Positions 33,201 to 41,245 of a stretch of DNA of 64,000 nt are shown piece after piece. The notes beneath the pieces are model-generated. The model was given only the letters and a program-made list of their open reading frames with translations. It did no database searches and was not told the origin of the DNA. How positions within the stretch are numbered: position 1 is the stretch's first letter; every line of letters begins with the position of its first letter. The stretch is taken from contig NZ_JAPIVP010000005.1 in assembly GCF_026239555.1 (NCBI RefSeq), positions 186,001 to 250,000 on the forward strand. Reading direction: 5' to 3'. The position numbers were made by a program, and so were the translations under genes. Origin of the DNA: Pedobacter sp. PF22-3 (GTDB lineage Bacteria > Bacteroidota > Bacteroidia > Sphingobacteriales > Sphingobacteriaceae).

Positions 33201-35717
33201 ATGAAGAAAAATTTTAAGGTACTTGCCCTCGCAGGTATCGTAGCATTTGGTGTAGCCGGAACAGGTTCGGTATATGCCCAGAAAAAGTCTAAAACAACTA
33301 AAGGAAGCACTCCAACAACTCCAGCTGCAACCCCGGCAGCGGCACAAAAAAAAGAAGGCATTAAACCATTTGCCGAAGTAATTACAGCAAAGGCAAGAAC
33401 AACAAACGGTTTATTTAAAACACATAAAGTGGACGATAAGTGGTATTTTGAGATACCAGATTCGATGATTAACCGAGAAATGCTTGTCGTTACCCGTTTG
33501 GCAAAAGTACCGGCTGGGGTTAAAGTAGGCAACCAGCAATACGGTGGTGAAGAATTAAACGAGCAGGTGTGGAAATGGGAGCGTAGAGGTAAACAGGTTT
33601 ACATCCGTGTACCAAGCTATTCAACCAAAGCCGACCCGAACAGCGATATGTACGAATCGGTACAAAACTCTAATCTTGCGCAGATTTTAGCCAGTTTTGA
33701 AATTAAAGCGTATAATAAAGATACTACAGGCGTTGTGATTGATGTTACCGATTTTTATAACGGTGATATTATGGCCATTGGCGCTACAGATCAGATCCGC
33801 AAGGCTTACAAAGTTACGATGTACGATGGCTCACGCTCTTATATCGATACGATAAAAACTTTTCCGATTAATGTTGAAGTCAAAACAGCTAAAACTTACC
33901 GTGCGGCAGAATCTCCAACTGATAACAGTAATGGAGCCGTTACTTTCGAGTTTAATACATCGATGTTATTATTGCCAAAAACGCCTGTAAAAGCGAGGAT
34001 AATGGATAGCAGAGTTGGTTTTTTTGGTCAATCTCAAATCGATTACGGAAGCAATGCACAAAAGGCAGAGCGTACCGCCTATATTCATCGCTGGAATTTG
34101 GTTCCGAAAGATACAAATGCCTATAAACGTGGTGAATTAGTAGAACCTGTAAAACCGATTGTAATTTATATCGATCCTGCAACACCAAAAAAATGGGTGC
34201 CTTTCTTAATTCAGGGAATTAACGATTGGCAGGTGGCATTCGAAGCCGCTGGTTTCAAAAATGCCATTATGGGTAAAGAAGCACCTACGCCACAACAAGA
34301 TCCTCAGTTTAGCGTAGAAGATTCCAGGTATTCGGTGGTTCGTTATTTTGCATCAGATATAGCAAATGCCTATGGTCCGCACATTAGCGACCCTCGTACT
34401 GGTCAGATTTTGGAAACGCATATCGGTTGGTACCATAATGTAATGAACCTGTTGCGTAACTGGTATTTTGTACAAACGGCAGCCATTAATCCTGATGTGC
34501 GTAAAGCGCAATTTACTGATGCACAGATGGGCGAGTTGATCCGTTTTGTTTCGTCACACGAAATAGGCCATACTTTAGGTTTGCCACATAACTTTGGCTC
34601 AAGCTACGCTTACCCGGTTGATTCGTTACGTTCAAAAACGTTTACAGATAAACATGGTACAGCACCATCCATTATGGATTATGCACGTTTCAACTACATT
34701 GCTCAACCTGGCGATGGTGTAACGAAACTTCACCCTCAAATTGGAGAATACGATAAATGGGTAGTGAAATGGGGCTATTCCTGGATTCCTGGAAACAAAA
34801 CTGCAGAGCAGGAAAAAGAAATTTTAGACCAGTGGACTTTAAAAAATGCAGGTAATCCTTTGTATTTCTACGGCCGCCAGGGAACTTCACTAGATCCCCG
34901 TTTGCAGAGCGAAGATTTGGGCGACAATGCAATGAAAGCAAGTACTTATGGTATTGCCAATTTAAAACGCATCCTTCCAAACGTAGAAAAATGGACTTAT
35001 CAAAAAGGAAAAGATTACAGCGATTTAAAAGAAATTTACACTGAAATTGTTGGCCAGTTTAACCGTTACATGGGGCATGTGGCTACAAATGTTGGAGGCT
35101 TAAGCGAAAACTTTAAAACCTACGATCAAAAAGGGCCTGTTTATGCCTATTTACCTAAAGCAAAACAAAAAGAAGCGGTTGATTTTTTCAACAAGCAATT
35201 ATTTACTACACCGCTTTGGTTAATCAGCAATGATCAATTAAATAAATTTGATAATGGTGTATTGTTAAACCGCATTAAAGGTGTTCAAACAAACACGCTG
35301 GGCAATTTGCTATCTGCATCCCGTATCGCACGCTTGCTGGATAATGAAACTAAAAATGGTACAGCAAAAGCATATACCTTGCCTGAATTATTTACCGACT
35401 TAAGATCATCGGTTTTTGTTGCCGGAAGAGCAGATGCATTTAAACGTAATTTACAACGTGCTTACGTAGATCGTTTGCAGGATTTAATGACTAAAGAAAA
35501 CGAACTTCCGGTTGGATTCCCGGTAGATTATGCAGCGAGTTATGGTTTAACGCCAATCAATGTTGGCTTATCTGATATCAGGCCATTGGTTAGGGCAGAA
35601 CTCAAAACTTTATTGGCTACTACCAAAGCCAGGGCAGCAGCAGGAGATGCCATTACCAAAGCACATTACGAAGATTTAAATATCAGAATTAAAAACATTT
35701 TAGATCCGAAGAAATAA
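33201..35717 (+). CDS. Exported zinc metalloprotease (DUF5117/DUF5118/DUF4953 type)
   Basis: 838 residues with a signal peptide (1-26, ending SVYAQ) and a Thr/Pro/Ala-rich linker (to about 50). Zinc motif SSHEIGHTLGLPHNF: His453, Glu454, His457 and third ligand His463, as in metzincin-like enzymes (HExxHxxGxxH). The preceding DUF5117-like region carries WKWERRGKQVYIRVPSY and ASFEIKAYN. A long C-terminal helical region follows. Broad secreted protease of Bacteroidota; substrate unknown. Ends at a terminator hairpin. Confidence 0.9.
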   Translation: MKKNFKVLALAGIVAFGVAGTGSVYAQKKSKTTKGSTPTTPAATPAAAQKKEGIKPFAEVITAKARTTNGLFKTHKVDDKWYFEIPDSMINREMLVVTRLAKVPAGVKVGNQQYGGEELNEQVWKWERRGKQVYIRVPSYSTKADPNSDMYESVQNSNLAQILASFEIKAYNKDTTGVVIDVTDFYNGDIMAIGATDQIRKAYKVTMYDGSRSYIDTIKTFPINVEVKTAKTYRAAESPTDNSNGAVTFEFNTSMLLLPKTPVKARIMDSRVGFFGQSQIDYGSNAQKAERTAYIHRWNLVPKDTNAYKRGELVEPVKPIVIYIDPATPKKWVPFLIQGINDWQVAFEAAGFKNAIMGKEAPTPQQDPQFSVEDSRYSVVRYFASDIANAYGPHISDPRTGQILETHIGWYHNVMNLLRNWYFVQTAAINPDVRKAQFTDAQMGELIRFVSSHEIGHTLGLPHNFGSSYAYPVDSLRSKTFTDKHGTAPSIMDYARFNYIAQPGDGVTKLHPQIGEYDKWVVKWGYSWIPGNKTAEQEKEILDQWTLKNAGNPLYFYGRQGTSLDPRLQSEDLGDNAMKASTYGIANLKRILPNVEKWTYQKGKDYSDLKEIYTEIVGQFNRYMGHVATNVGGLSENFKTYDQKGPVYAYLPKAKQKEAVDFFNKQLFTTPLWLISNDQLNKFDNGVLLNRIKGVQTNTLGNLLSASRIARLLDNETKNGTAKAYTLPELFTDLRSSVFVAGRADAFKRNLQRAYVDRLQDLMTKENELPVGFPVDYAASYGLTPINVGLSDIRPLVRAELKTLLATTKARAAAGDAITKAHYEDLNIRIKNILDPKK

Positions 35718-35747
35718 TTAATGAGTGAATTCTCTCATTCAAGATTC

Positions 35748-35789
35748 AAAAAAGCGGAGCCGATCATTAAATTGATCGCTCCGTTTTTT
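35748..35789 (+). terminator. Bidirectional-looking terminator after the metalloprotease gene
   Basis: AAAAAAGCGGAG-C-CGATCA pairs with TTGATCG-CTCCGTTTTTT with two single-base bulges, followed by a run of six T and then GTTTAG. Starts about 30 bases after the stop codon. Confidence 0.85.
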
Positions 35790-35949
35790 GTTTAGACTAA
35801 ATTTTACAGATTTTCATAGATTGCGTCATCTAGCTTGCCAATGTTATCTCATTGAAAAAACAAATTAGGAGATAAACATGCATTCACCTTTAACAACCGT
35901 GTTTGCCTCTGGTTAAAAAAACTTATTTTAGCCCAATATTTTTGTTGAA

Positions 35950-36876
35950 ATGATTAAAAATACAATATACCTTGTCTTTTTTGTGCTGATGCTTTCTGCC
36001 TGTAATTATGGCGCTAAAACCAGCAATCCAACGTTAAGGGATTTTACTTTTGAACCTGTAAAAGGTATCCGTTATGTTGAAGTAAAGCGACGGTTTAAAG
36101 ATGGGTATTCTTTTAATCGGGATGGTTTTATGCAAAAACCATCATGGATTATCGAAGTAGTTAAAGAAGACACCATGTCGGCATGGAGCCCTCAGAAGAA
36201 TAGGATGCAGAATTTTTACCTGCAATACGATCATGGCAATGTATATAATTTCGCGGCCGAATTTTTTAAGGTAAAACACATCAGTAAAGATAGTTTGGTT
36301 TTTCAAAGGATCCAGGTTGATGGAAAGGTGATTGCCGCGGATGTTCGCTCTGATGTAAACATGACCTTTTATGCGCAGGATTATATTAAAAATAAATTAA
36401 AAGCCAAAGCCGAAGATCTGCAAAAACCAACCAAAGCCGACACCGCTTTTATCGAGAAACGTTCTGCCCAGGTTAACGCAAATAGCGATAGTGCTTTTGC
36501 TGCTACAAGCCCGGTTCAATTTATTCCTAAAAGCAAAATTGCAAGGGTTGAAAAAATCAGTACAGTAGACCGGACAAATAACAGAACCGAGGCTTATGAT
36601 TACATGTTTCCACAGTATATTATCCGGATAGACCGCGCTTATAAAGATTTTGCTTACCAGGTTGCGGCCATTGTTGATTTTCAGGGAGGAATACATGTAA
36701 AAACGGTTTATAATATACTTCCAGAAAATGCCGAAGCCAAAAAAAAGGTAGCCCAGGGAATAGCGGATATTTATGTTAGAAACCTTTTTGATGTAGCTCC
36801 TGGAACATCGTTAGAGATTCCGCATAATAGCGAAATTACTTTAACAATGATTGGTAAAGCAAATAAAAAGCCTTAA
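35950..36876 (+). CDS. Hypothetical lipoprotein
   Basis: 308 residues. Lipobox MLSAC (Cys18). A beta-rich first half (YVEVKRRFKDGYSFNRDGF, WIIEVVKEDTM), a lysine-rich helical stretch (KNKLKAKAEDLQKPTKAD, about 152-170) and a C-terminal part ending EIPHNSEITLTMIGK. I do not recognise a family. Own transcription unit, flanked by a terminator upstream and a cold-shock gene 104 bases downstream. Function unknown. Confidence 0.75.
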   Translation: MIKNTIYLVFFVLMLSACNYGAKTSNPTLRDFTFEPVKGIRYVEVKRRFKDGYSFNRDGFMQKPSWIIEVVKEDTMSAWSPQKNRMQNFYLQYDHGNVYNFAAEFFKVKHISKDSLVFQRIQVDGKVIAADVRSDVNMTFYAQDYIKNKLKAKAEDLQKPTKADTAFIEKRSAQVNANSDSAFAATSPVQFIPKSKIARVEKISTVDRTNNRTEAYDYMFPQYIIRIDRAYKDFAYQVAAIVDFQGGIHVKTVYNILPENAEAKKKVAQGIADIYVRNLFDVAPGTSLEIPHNSEITLTMIGKANKKP

Positions 36877-36980
36877 TAATCTGTTGTTTACAAAATCTTA
36901 ACGTTAAAAAATGTTAAAATTTTATTTTAATTTTAAAAATTAAAACTTACCTTGCATACTTAATTTTAATATTTAATACA

Positions 36981-37172
36981 ATGCAAGAAGGCACAGTAAA
37001 ATTCTTCAATGTAACTAAAGGTTTTGGCTTTATCGTACCTGCAAATGGCGATAGCGAAATTTTTGTTCATTCAACAGGTCTTATCGACGAAATCCGTGAA
37101 AACGACAAAGTTCAGTACGAAGTTGCTAACGGTAAAAAAGGCTTAAATGCCGTTAATGTGAAAGTAATTTAA
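36981..37172 (+). CDS. Cold-shock-domain RNA/DNA-binding protein
   Basis: 63 residues, a single cold-shock OB fold with RNP1 (KGFGFIVP) and RNP2 (EIFVHST). Binds single-stranded nucleic acid and melts RNA structure. The preceding 100 bases are almost all A and T, as in many cold-shock leaders. Ends at a terminator hairpin. Confidence 0.95.
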   Translation: MQEGTVKFFNVTKGFGFIVPANGDSEIFVHSTGLIDEIRENDKVQYEVANGKKGLNAVNVKVI

Positions 37173-37195
37173 TTTATTTATCATATTTAAAGATG

Positions 37196-37226
37196 AGGCT
37201 GCTTTCTTGCGATGGCGGCCTTTTTT
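37196..37226 (+). terminator. Terminator of the cold-shock gene
   Basis: AGGCTGC (37196-37202) and GCGGCCT (37215-37221) pair with one G-T wobble, followed by TTTTTT. Confidence 0.75.
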
Positions 37227-37259
37227 ATTTTATGACGAGCTGGATTCATAGCACTATTT

Positions 37260-37787
37260 ATGAGCTACTACTTTATTATTCCTGGTTTGGGTAATTCAGG
37301 CCCTGATCATTGGCAAACGTATTTCGAAAAATCTGGTGATCATTTTACCCGGATCAATCAACTGGAGTGGGATAAACCGACCAGTAAAGATTGGATTGAA
37401 ACGATTGAACAGACCCTCGTTGGCTATGATTTGGCCGATGTAATTTTAATTGGACACAGTTTAGGCTGTATTGCAATTGCAAATTGGGCAAAAGAATATC
37501 AAAAGAAAATAAAAGGTGCATTATTGGTTGCGCCCAGCGATTTGGAAGCGCCACGTTATACTTTCGATACAGTTGGTTTTGATCATGTACCGTTAGATAA
37601 AATCAACTTTAAGAGCATTGTTGTAACCAGTTCAAACGATGAGTGGGTAACATTAGAACGGGCTGAGTTTTTTGCCGAAAATTGGGGAAGTGAATTCATC
37701 AATATCGGTAATGCCGGACATATTAATGCTGCGTCGGGGTTTGGTGAGTGGCCAAAGGGATTAGAGATTTTAAAAAAATTCGGTTAA
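37260..37787 (+). CDS. RBBP9/YdeN-type serine hydrolase
   Basis: 175 residues, a small alpha/beta hydrolase. Family start FIIPGLGNSGPDHWQTYFE, nucleophile Ser in LIGHSLGC, Asp in SSNDEWV, and His in GNAGHINAASGFG. Putative esterase or peptidase of unknown substrate, cytoplasmic. Convergent with the anti-sigma gene across a palindromic repeat. Confidence 0.9.
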   Translation: MSYYFIIPGLGNSGPDHWQTYFEKSGDHFTRINQLEWDKPTSKDWIETIEQTLVGYDLADVILIGHSLGCIAIANWAKEYQKKIKGALLVAPSDLEAPRYTFDTVGFDHVPLDKINFKSIVVTSSNDEWVTLERAEFFAENWGSEFINIGNAGHINAASGFGEWPKGLEILKKFG

Positions 37788-37805
37788 AATTTATTCTTAA
37801 CAACT

Positions 37806-37886
37806 CGTCATTTCGACCGTAGCGGAGAAATCTATTTATTACTGTCTAAAAGATTGCTCCGTTTCGCTGCACTCCAGTCGAAATGA
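37806..37886. repeat. Palindromic intergenic element, class B (copy 9)
   Basis: CGTCATTTCGACCGTAGCGG and CTCCAGTCGAAATGA form complementary ends. Between convergent genes. Confidence 0.85.
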
Positions 37887-37907
37887 AAATTAAAAGCCTA
37901 ATTCATC

Positions 37908-38390
37908 TTACTTCTGAGCAAATTTTTTCCTTAAAAACTGATCGAGAAATACCAATCCTATCACTAGATCGAAAAATAAGAAGCTATACAGCACAGTAGG
38001 CGTGATGTACTGATCTAAATTAAAGTTCAGGGTAACGTTAAAGCCAAGTTTAGGCATGCTGAGGTTCGAGTTGTAGAGCACATAGCCAAATAAGGATAAG
38101 AGTGAAACAATGAAAAAGCCGCCAATTGCGTAAATAATCTTTTCATCCACTTTGGTTTTCATCGCTACCGGGGCAGGAGCTAAGGCAATGCTTTCCATCA
38201 CATTTCTGGTAAAAGACATGGATGGTTCATCAAGATCTAGCGCATTAAAAGCCGAATTAAGTTTTAATAGCTCCTCATACTGAGTTTTAATCCCGGCATT
38301 AGATTCAATTTTTTCTTCAATGGTTTTTTTTGAAAATTCATCCAAATTCCCATCAATATAATCCCAAAGCTGTTGTTCTATAGTGTTCAT
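37908..38390 (-). CDS. Putative anti-sigma factor, membrane protein
   Basis: 160 residues. The first part is acidic and helical (LWDYIDGNLDEFSKKTIEEKI, about 8-60) like a zinc-finger-less anti-sigma N-terminus; two membrane segments follow (IYAIGGFFIVSLLSLFGYVLY and TVLYSFLFFDLVIGLVFLDQF). It overlaps the ECF sigma gene by four bases (ATGA), the typical pair layout. Probably holds the sigma factor at the membrane; the signal is unknown. Confidence 0.75.
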   Translation of the reverse strand: MNTIEQQLWDYIDGNLDEFSKKTIEEKIESNAGIKTQYEELLKLNSAFNALDLDEPSMSFTRNVMESIALAPAPVAMKTKVDEKIIYAIGGFFIVSLLSLFGYVLYNSNLSMPKLGFNVTLNFNLDQYITPTVLYSFLFFDLVIGLVFLDQFLRKKFAQK

Positions 38391-38968
38391 AGTAACTCCT
38401 TTACTTCATCTTTTAACAAATATTGTAATTTTTCTTTAAGTCTTTGCCTGGCCCTGTGCAACTTTACTTTTATGGTGTTAGGCTCCATGTGCAATGCTTC
38501 GCCAATTTCTTCCAAGCTCTGTTCGCCCTTATAAAATAAGGTAATAATAGCAGCATCATCAGGTAAGAGCTGGGTAATGGCCATATTTAAAAAAACATGA
38601 CTGTCTTGCCTCTCGTACCCATTCGCGTTAAAACTGGAGGTCTGATTTTCGAGTTGCAAAACGGTATCTTCATCATGTATAGAAGTAGTATCTAAACGTT
38701 TTTTCCTTAAAAATGTCATGGCCGTAGTGTAGGTAATGGTGTACAGCCAGGTACTAAATTTAGCTGTTTGTTTAAAGGTTCCCAATGCTTTATATGCTTT
38801 TACAAAGCAATCTTGTGCAATTTCTTCGGCATCTTCCCTGTTTTTCGAAAACCTTAAAGCAAGTGTAAATACAAACCGCTGATGGCGTTTCACCAATAAA
38901 GCATACTGATCGGTTTCACCGTTCAATACTTTTTGGATCAGCGCTAAATCTGTGGTGTTTTGCTCCAT
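38387..38968 (-). CDS. ECF-type RNA polymerase sigma factor
   Basis: 193 residues. Region 2 at about 20-90 (RHQRFVFTLALRFSKNREDAEEIAQDCFVKAY, KFSTWLYTITY) and region 4 at about 130-185 (LPDDAAIITLFYKGEQSLEEIGEALHME, then IKVKLHRARQRLKEKL). Directs transcription of a small regulon when released by its partner, encoded directly downstream with a four-base overlap. No ECF-type autoregulatory promoter could be identified. Confidence 0.93.
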   Translation of the reverse strand: MEQNTTDLALIQKVLNGETDQYALLVKRHQRFVFTLALRFSKNREDAEEIAQDCFVKAYKALGTFKQTAKFSTWLYTITYTTAMTFLRKKRLDTTSIHDEDTVLQLENQTSSFNANGYERQDSHVFLNMAITQLLPDDAAIITLFYKGEQSLEEIGEALHMEPNTIKVKLHRARQRLKEKLQYLLKDEVKELL

Positions 38969-39067
38969 GTTTAGTAGTAAGACTACATCAGGTAGAACGA
39001 GGTTACAGGTGAAGCACGATTAAAAAGATTATTATGGGGAGTTAGGTGAATAACGCAAAAAGTAAAA

Positions 39068-39330
39068 TTTTTTGGAAATGAAAGGACTGCGTTTCATAGC
39101 GGATTACAGTCCTGTTGTTCGCTATAGCCCTCATGCTTCGGGGCTGCCGCTGCCATCAGGTTTACGCACAAAGTTGTGGCGCCTTGAAAAACCTAAAAAT
39201 GAAATGCGGTTTTTGCCATTTAGCCCCGGGTGAAGTGTTACCCTGCAGGGCAGAGGAACGATGCCCGAAGCGTAAAAGCGGAACACGGGAACTAGGTTAT
39301 TTTCTTGCAGAGACATTGCGCTTCGAAATA
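39068..39330 (+). repeat. Dispersed non-coding element R1, copy at 39.1 kb
   Basis: Starts TTTTTTGGAAATGAAAGGAC and runs through GCGGATTACAGTCC, CTTCGGGGCTGCCGCTGCC, TTACCCTGCAGGGCAGAGG, CCCGAAGCGTAAAAGCGGAA and ends ATTGCGCTTCGAAA. The right-hand half (from TTAGCCC to the end) matches, on the opposite strand, the units of the array at 60.0-61.1 kb. No conserved reading frame. Confidence 0.7.
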
Positions 39331-39354
39331 GATAAATCAACCCTATACTTTTCT

Positions 39355-39581
39355 CGATTTGGAAATGAAAGGACTGCGCTTCATGGCGGATTACAGTCCC
39401 GCTGTCCGCTTTAGCCCTCATGCTTCGGGGCTGCCGCTGCCATCGCGTTTATCAACAACGTTTGGTGCAACCTTGCAAACCGCCGAATAAATATTGCTTT
39501 TGGCTAATTAGCCCAGGGCGAAGCGTAAAAGCGGAACACGGGAACTAGGTTATTTCTTGCAGAGGCATTGCGCTCCGAAAG
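39355..39581 (+). repeat. Dispersed non-coding element R1, second tandem copy
   Basis: Direct repeat of the preceding element with a 287-base period (TTTGGAAATG at 39071 and 39358). Lacks about 36 bases in the middle (the TGTTACCCTGCAGGGCAG... part) and ends ATTGCGCTCCGAAA. The two copies fill most of the 713-base gap between the sigma gene start and the sugE stop. Confidence 0.7.
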
Positions 39582-39624
39582 AAAGAAAAATTAGGTGTTA
39601 GATAGATTGGTGGGGCCATGGCAA

Positions 39625-39673
39625 AACTTCCGAAGTTCTGTCAACGCGCTGGCCCTGGTAAACTTCGGAAGTT
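39625..39673 (-). terminator. Strong hairpin downstream of sugE
   Basis: AACTTCCGAAGTT (39625-39637) and AACTTCGGAAGTT (39661-39673) are exact complements over 13 bases with a 23-base loop; each arm is also nearly self-palindromic. It lies nine bases after the sugE stop on the minus strand. No T-tract follows, so its role as terminator is uncertain; it may instead be a small repeat unit. Confidence 0.5.
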
Positions 39674-39681
39674 GATGGCTG

Positions 39682-40002
39682 CTAATGCGAAGCGAAAAAC
39701 TTTAGTCCGGCAATTGATCCAATAAGCGTGCAGATAAAAAAGATCCGCCAAAAGGTTGCGGGTTCATTAAAGTAAAAAATCCCGATAATTACTGTTCCTA
39801 CGGCACCAATGCCTGTCCAAACGGCATAGGCCGTACCCATGGGTAAGGTTTGCGTAGCTTTATTTAGCAATAAGAAACTTAAAATTATACATACAAAAAA
39901 AGCTGTACTCCATTTTATGTTCGAAAAATTGTTTGATAATTTAAGGCAGGTGGTAAAGCCTACCTCAAAAAGGCCGGCAATAATTAGGATCATCCAGTTC
40001 AT
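39682..40002 (-). CDS. sugE: SMR-family exporter, SugE/Gdx type
   Basis: 106 residues with four membrane helices, the size of an SMR half-transporter. The proton/substrate Glu13 is present (IIAGLFEVGFTTCLK) and the SugE/Gdx signature TLPMGTAYAVWTGIGAVGT is clear, ending GLKFFASH. Gdx proteins export guanidinium as dual-topology dimers; SugE relatives also carry quaternary ammonium. The residue after EVG is Phe16 where Gdx usually has Trp. No guanidine riboswitch is visible upstream; a palindrome (40043-40061) is. Confidence 0.9.
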   Translation of the reverse strand: MNWMILIIAGLFEVGFTTCLKLSNNFSNIKWSTAFFVCIILSFLLLNKATQTLPMGTAYAVWTGIGAVGTVIIGIFYFNEPATFWRIFFICTLIGSIAGLKFFASH

Positions 40003-40018
40003 GATAAATGTGTTTCTG

Positions 40019-40026
40019 CAAATTTA
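40019..40026 (-). promoter_or_regulatory. TAnnTTTG -7 box of sugE
   Basis: Minus strand TAAATTTG, 17 bases before the sugE ATG. No well-placed -33 TTG, which would suit an activator-dependent promoter. Confidence 0.45.
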
Positions 40027-40042
40027 AGGCACATTTACCGGG

Positions 40043-40061
40043 TAACATTTTACAAATGTTA
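40043..40061. promoter_or_regulatory. Palindrome, candidate Crp/Fnr-type operator upstream of sugE
   Basis: TAACATTT-TAC-AAATGTTA is a perfect 8+8 inverted repeat lying 17-35 bases upstream of the sugE -7 box and 11 bases after the stop of a Crp/Fnr-family regulator gene. Size and symmetry suit a Crp/Fnr dimer site; the link to the neighbouring regulator is inference. Confidence 0.45.
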
Positions 40062-40071
40062 AAAAATGAAA

Positions 40072-40638
40072 TTATTTGTAGCTAGCCCTGATCCGGCTCA
40101 AGGTAACCTGCGTTACACCCAGGTAGGAAGCGATGTGTTTTAGGGCCACCCTTTTAATCAGCTCAGGCGATTGCGTTATAAACTCCTGGTAACGTTCCGC
40201 AGCTCCCTTAAAAGCCCGATCAATTAATCTTCTTTCGGTGGCAATAAGTTCCTGTTCTGCAATTTTTCTGCCCCAATTGGCAATTTCTAAATGTCTGTTA
40301 TAAAGCGAAAAGAGATCAGTTAGCCTGATTCGAATTAGACTACAGTTTTCTAATAATTCAATGTTCTCATACCCGGTGCTATTATTAATGTAGCTATTGA
40401 ACGAAAAAAGTACATCACCTTTTTGTCCAAACCAAAAGGTAATCTGTTGGTTTTCGCCGTCGCTATAAGCCCGTGCAATACCACTTTTAAGTACATAAAA
40501 ATAGGGCTCTACTTTATCTGCATGAATGATTGTGGTACCTTTTGGATATTGAACACACTCCATGTAATTGCTAAACTCATGAAACGAATTATCACTTAAG
40601 GAGCTAAAAACAGGTATATCTTTAAGTTGTTCAATCAA
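40072..40638 (-). CDS. Crp/Fnr-family transcription regulator
   Basis: 188 residues. Cyclic-nucleotide-binding-like jelly roll at about 10-115 (YPKGTTIIHADKVEPYFYVLKSGIARAYS, TFWFGQKGDVLFSFNSYI), a long helix, and a C-terminal helix-turn-helix (IASYLGVTQVTLSRIRASYK). The Arg that contacts cyclic nucleotide in true CRP (RTA) is absent, as usual in Bacteroidota members, so the ligand is unknown. The neighbouring sugE is a likely target. Confidence 0.9.
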   Translation of the reverse strand: MIEQLKDIPVFSSLSDNSFHEFSNYMECVQYPKGTTIIHADKVEPYFYVLKSGIARAYSDGENQQITFWFGQKGDVLFSFNSYINNSTGYENIELLENCSLIRIRLTDLFSLYNRHLEIANWGRKIAEQELIATERRLIDRAFKGAAERYQEFITQSPELIKRVALKHIASYLGVTQVTLSRIRASYK

Positions 40639-40655
40639 AACAGGAGGCTTTATTA

Positions 40656-40663
40656 CAAAAGTA
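40656..40663 (-). promoter_or_regulatory. TAnnTTTG -7 box of the Crp/Fnr gene
   Basis: Minus strand TACTTTTG, 18 bases upstream of the start codon. The -33 element is weak. Confidence 0.4.
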
Positions 40664-40870
40664 GGAATGTTTTAACCGGTACCGCTTAGTAAAGCATTAA
40701 TTATTTGCAAATGGTTTTAGCAATTGATTGTTTTTCGGGTATAACCCAGCAATTGCTTATTAAATATTTTAAATCACAGGTGTAACCTGATTAAAAAACA
40801 TGTAGTCATAATACACAGAACACGGTTCAATTTAAACAATAGCATATTAACACATAAAAAAATTATAATT

Positions 40871-41233
40871 ATGAACGGTATATTAGTTCCCATCGCACTT
40901 TTTTTAGGCGGATTCGCAATGGTATTTGGAATTCGTTATTTAGCAAACAAAGAGAAAATGGCCATGATTGAGCGAGGAATCAATCCAGGCATAGGTAAAT
41001 CGGCCCCAAAACCTTATTTGAGTTTAAAATTTGGTTTATTGCTTGTAGGCTTAGGCATTGGACTGCTTGTGGCCCTTACAGTAGTAAGGAGTATGTTTGG
41101 AGGCGAAATGACGCATGCCGAAGCCTCTCAAGCTGTAGCGGTTTATTTTGGCTGCCTGGGCGTTTTTGGTGGTTTGGGCTTAATTATTTCGTTTTTGGTA
41201 GAGAAGAAAGCGATTGAGAAAGATAAATCCTAA
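40871..41233 (+). CDS. DUF6249-like small membrane protein
   Basis: 120 residues with three hydrophobic segments: LVPIALFLGGFAMVFGIRYL, FGLLLVGLGIGLLVALTVV and VAVYFGCLGVFGGLGLIISFLV. Between the first two a short loop (KEKMAMIERGINPG) matches the pattern of DUF6249 inner-membrane proteins, which often accompany ECF sigma or anti-sigma genes. Twelve bases upstream of the serine hydrolase gene. Function unknown. Confidence 0.75.
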   Translation: MNGILVPIALFLGGFAMVFGIRYLANKEKMAMIERGINPGIGKSAPKPYLSLKFGLLLVGLGIGLLVALTVVRSMFGGEMTHAEASQAVAVYFGCLGVFGGLGLIISFLVEKKAIEKDKS

Positions 41234-41245
41234 TTAGTTTTAAAC

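Noticed and set aside
39115..39421. Overlapping frames of about 96-99 codons on both strands
   Set aside because: They lie wholly in the R1 repeat and are lost in its second copy.
40003..40071. Guanidine riboswitch upstream of sugE
   Set aside because: The interval is only 69 bases and lacks the conserved guanidine-aptamer motifs; a palindrome explains the structure better.
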